Shown here: piece after piece, positions 62,550 through 64,000 of the stretch | How positions within the stretch are numbered: position 1 is the stretch's first letter | How the letters are laid out: every line of letters starts with the position of its first letter | Source of the DNA: Pedobacter sp. MR2016-24 | Lineage (GTDB): Bacteria; Bacteroidota; Bacteroidia; Sphingobacteriales; Sphingobacteriaceae | Assembly (NCBI RefSeq): GCF_026239655.1 | Contig: NZ_JAPIVO010000007.1 | Location: forward strand, 62,001 to 126,000 | Length of the DNA: 64,000 bases | Direction of reading: 5' to 3' | The notes under the pieces: model-generated | The model's database searches: none | The model's input: the letters and a program-made list of their open reading frames with translations, nothing else | Told to the model about the DNA's origin: nothing | Translations under genes and position numbers: made by a program

Positions 62550-64000
62550 TTAATATTTTATAGATTGATATACCTGGTCAATATCCAGATTGGCCCGCAA
62601 TAATGCGGCGAGCTGATCGTATTGATGCGCTTTAAATTCCTCGTAATCGGTTGCTTCTATTCGCACATCCGTATAGGGCGCAATGAGGTCGTCAATAACC
62701 AGCTGATTATCTAAAATACCATGTAAATAAGTTCCCCAGCATTTATCAGACAGCAAATAGCCATCGGTTTTACCATCTTCAAAATAATTAAGCGGCTGCA
62801 TAACGGTGAGTGCTGTGCTCTCTCCCATATGTATTTCATAACCTTTGCAGCATTCCTCACGGTTACGATAGCTAAAGCTGCACTGTCTTGTAATTTTTTC
62901 CGCTAATAATACAGTCTTAACGGGCAGGATCCCCAATCCGGCTACCTCGGTAATAGCAGATTCTATCTGTAGCGGATCACTGACTGACTCGCCTAACATC
63001 TGGTAGCCGCCACAAATACCTATTACCGTTTTCCCCTTTTTAAAAGCGCTGGTAATAGCTGCCGCTAATCCATTATTCTTTAGTGTGATCAGATCTTCTA
63101 TCGTATTTTTGCTGCCTGGTAAAATAATGATATCCGCATTTTTCAGTCCTTCGCTGGTAGCAGTATAATATAAATTCACCCTGGGATCTTTTTCCAAACG
63201 ATCAAAATCCGTGAAGTTAGACATCCGCCCCAGCAGAACCACGGCAATATTAACCTTGCCATCAACTGAATTACGCTGCTTTTGCTGTAAAGCAACAGCA
63301 TCTTCTTCCTCAATAAAAATGTCCCTGAAATATGGAACCACTCCAATCACCGGTACTCCGCACAGTTCTTCAATTATTCTTCTGCCATCATCAAACAAAC
63401 GTGCATCTCCTCTGAATTTATTAATGATAATGCCTTTTATACAAGCTCTTTCTTCGGGTTCAAGCAATAATAGCGTACCATACAGACTGCCGAAAACTCC
63501 CCCTTTATCAATATCAGCAATTAAATAGGTCGCAGCACCCGCAGCTATGGCCATCCGCATATTGGTAATATCCCTTTTTTTTAAATTCAGTTCCGAAATA
63601 CTGCCGGCCCCCTCCATTACTATAGGTGAGTAACGTGAAGAAAGCCGATTGAACGCAAGCTTCACCTCTTCAAATAAAATAGCACGGTCGTCCGACATAA
63701 AATAGGCTGCGGCCGACTGGTTACCGATCGACTTACCATTGAGTATCACCTGGGAAGATTGATCAGTGGTTGGTTTTAACAGTACCGGGTTCATATCTGT
63801 ATGACAGGGAATCCCGGCCGCTTCTGCCTGTACGGCCTGGGCCCTTCCTATTTCGAGTCCCTCTGGCGTTGCATAACTATTGAGCGACATGTTCTGCGCT
63901 TTAAATGGTGCCGGAGCATAGCCATCCTGTTTAAAAATTCTGCAGAAGCCGGCTGTGATTACACTTTTGCCTACATCAGAAGAGGTGCCTACAAACATCA
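62550..64000 (-). CDS. cobQ: Cobyric acid synthase (partial at the 5' end)
   Basis: At least 482 aa of CobQ/CbiP, which amidates adenosylcobyrinic acid diamide using glutamine. The N-terminal ATP domain (VGTSSDVGKSVITAGFCRIF, then FKAQNMSLNS and MEGAGSISELNL) and the C-terminal glutamine-amidotransferase domain (IGICGGYQMLG with the nucleophile Cys, and a catalytic His in GTYLHGILDN) are present. The first Met lies at 63998; family members usually have a few residues before MFVGT, so the true start is probably beyond the window edge. Confidence 0.92.
   Translation of the reverse strand, partial: MFVGTSSDVGKSVITAGFCRIFKQDGYAPAPFKAQNMSLNSYATPEGLEIGRAQAVQAEAAGIPCHTDMNPVLLKPTTDQSSQVILNGKSIGNQSAAAYFMSDDRAILFEEVKLAFNRLSSRYSPIVMEGAGSISELNLKKRDITNMRMAIAAGAATYLIADIDKGGVFGSLYGTLLLLEPEERACIKGIIINKFRGDARLFDDGRRIIEELCGVPVIGVVPYFRDIFIEEEDAVALQQKQRNSVDGKVNIAVVLLGRMSNFTDFDRLEKDPRVNLYYTATSEGLKNADIIILPGSKNTIEDLITLKNNGLAAAITSAFKKGKTVIGICGGYQMLGESVSDPLQIESAITEVAGLGILPVKTVLLAEKITRQCSFSYRNREECCKGYEIHMGESTALTVMQPLNYFEDGKTDGYLLSDKCWGTYLHGILDNQLVIDDLIAPYTDVRIEATDYEEFKAHQYDQLAALLRANLDIDQVYQSIKY

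Noticed and set aside
1..64000. Search for CRISPR arrays, tRNA/rRNA genes, insertion sequences, integrases and phage genes
   Set aside because: By eye I found no regularly spaced direct repeats other than the 118-bp array, no cloverleaf-like gene, and no transposase or integrase product among the reading frames.

Overview
The window looks like chromosomal DNA of a Bacteroidota bacterium, most likely family Sphingobacteriaceae (Pedobacter or a close relative). Supporting signs are two DUF5686 outer-membrane proteins with carboxypeptidase-regulatory domains, SusC-era style TonB systems, a serine palmitoyltransferase very similar to the Sphingobacterium enzyme as I remember it, the histone H1-like small protein typical of this phylum, promoter -7 elements of the Bacteroidota type (TAnnTTTG), weak Shine-Dalgarno signals and a moderately AT-rich composition. 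I see no tRNA, rRNA, CRISPR array, insertion sequence or prophage. Most genes lie on the minus strand.

Layout. 0-6 kb: two small ORFs, a solute-binding-type protein without signal peptide, a DUF92 membrane protein, an Omp85-like barrel and the first DUF5686 protein. 6-13 kb: a tripartite RND efflux operon (tolC-type, RND pump, adaptor) followed by an AraC regulator. 13-16.6 kb: methyltransferase plus UbiA-like membrane protein, a beta-hydroxyacid dehydrogenase, and a RES/Xre toxin-antitoxin pair with a 30-bp palindrome in front of it. 16.6-24 kb: an M1 metallopeptidase lipoprotein, divergent from a LytS-type kinase coupled to a degenerate second kinase; a COG0523 GTPase; a secreted C1 peptidase. 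24-29 kb: thioesterase, aldo/keto reductase, histone H1-like protein, two single-domain response regulators, a TPR protein and exonuclease VII.

29-39 kb is a sphingolipid locus: serine palmitoyltransferase, an extended-SDR (candidate 3-ketosphinganine reductase), PgpA-type phosphatase, GtrA, the second DUF5686 protein, a CDP-alcohol phosphatidyltransferase fused to DUF4833, a fatty-acid hydroxylase and a PAP2/AUR1-like enzyme. Together they suggest synthesis of hydroxylated phospho(inositol?) ceramides; the inositol-1-phosphate synthase and the ceramide synthase are not in the window. A TetR regulator lies just upstream.

39-49.5 kb: an Xre regulator, an ECF sigma factor overlapping a membrane-anchored protein with a barrel-like C-terminus, a DUF4397 lipoprotein, a TlpA-like thioredoxin, an SMP-30 lactonase plus GH125 mannosidase pair, a dicarboxylate symporter, a protein of unknown function and an S74-domain secreted protein, then a MOSC protein.

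50.3-64 kb is a cobalamin salvage and late-synthesis locus on the minus strand: cobQ (cut by the window edge), a CobD-like decarboxylase, cbiB, a P-loop NTPase of unknown role, a cobalamin riboswitch, btuF-btuC-btuD-btuB type uptake genes, then a hairpin terminator merged into three 118-bp tandem repeats, and finally pduO-type adenosyltransferase, cobU, cobT, cobS and cobC. The most unusual items are the repeat array with alternative terminator arms, a second hairpin of the same family 30 kb away, the kinase/pseudokinase pair, the NTPase in the B12 operon, and the fusion enzyme in the sphingolipid locus.
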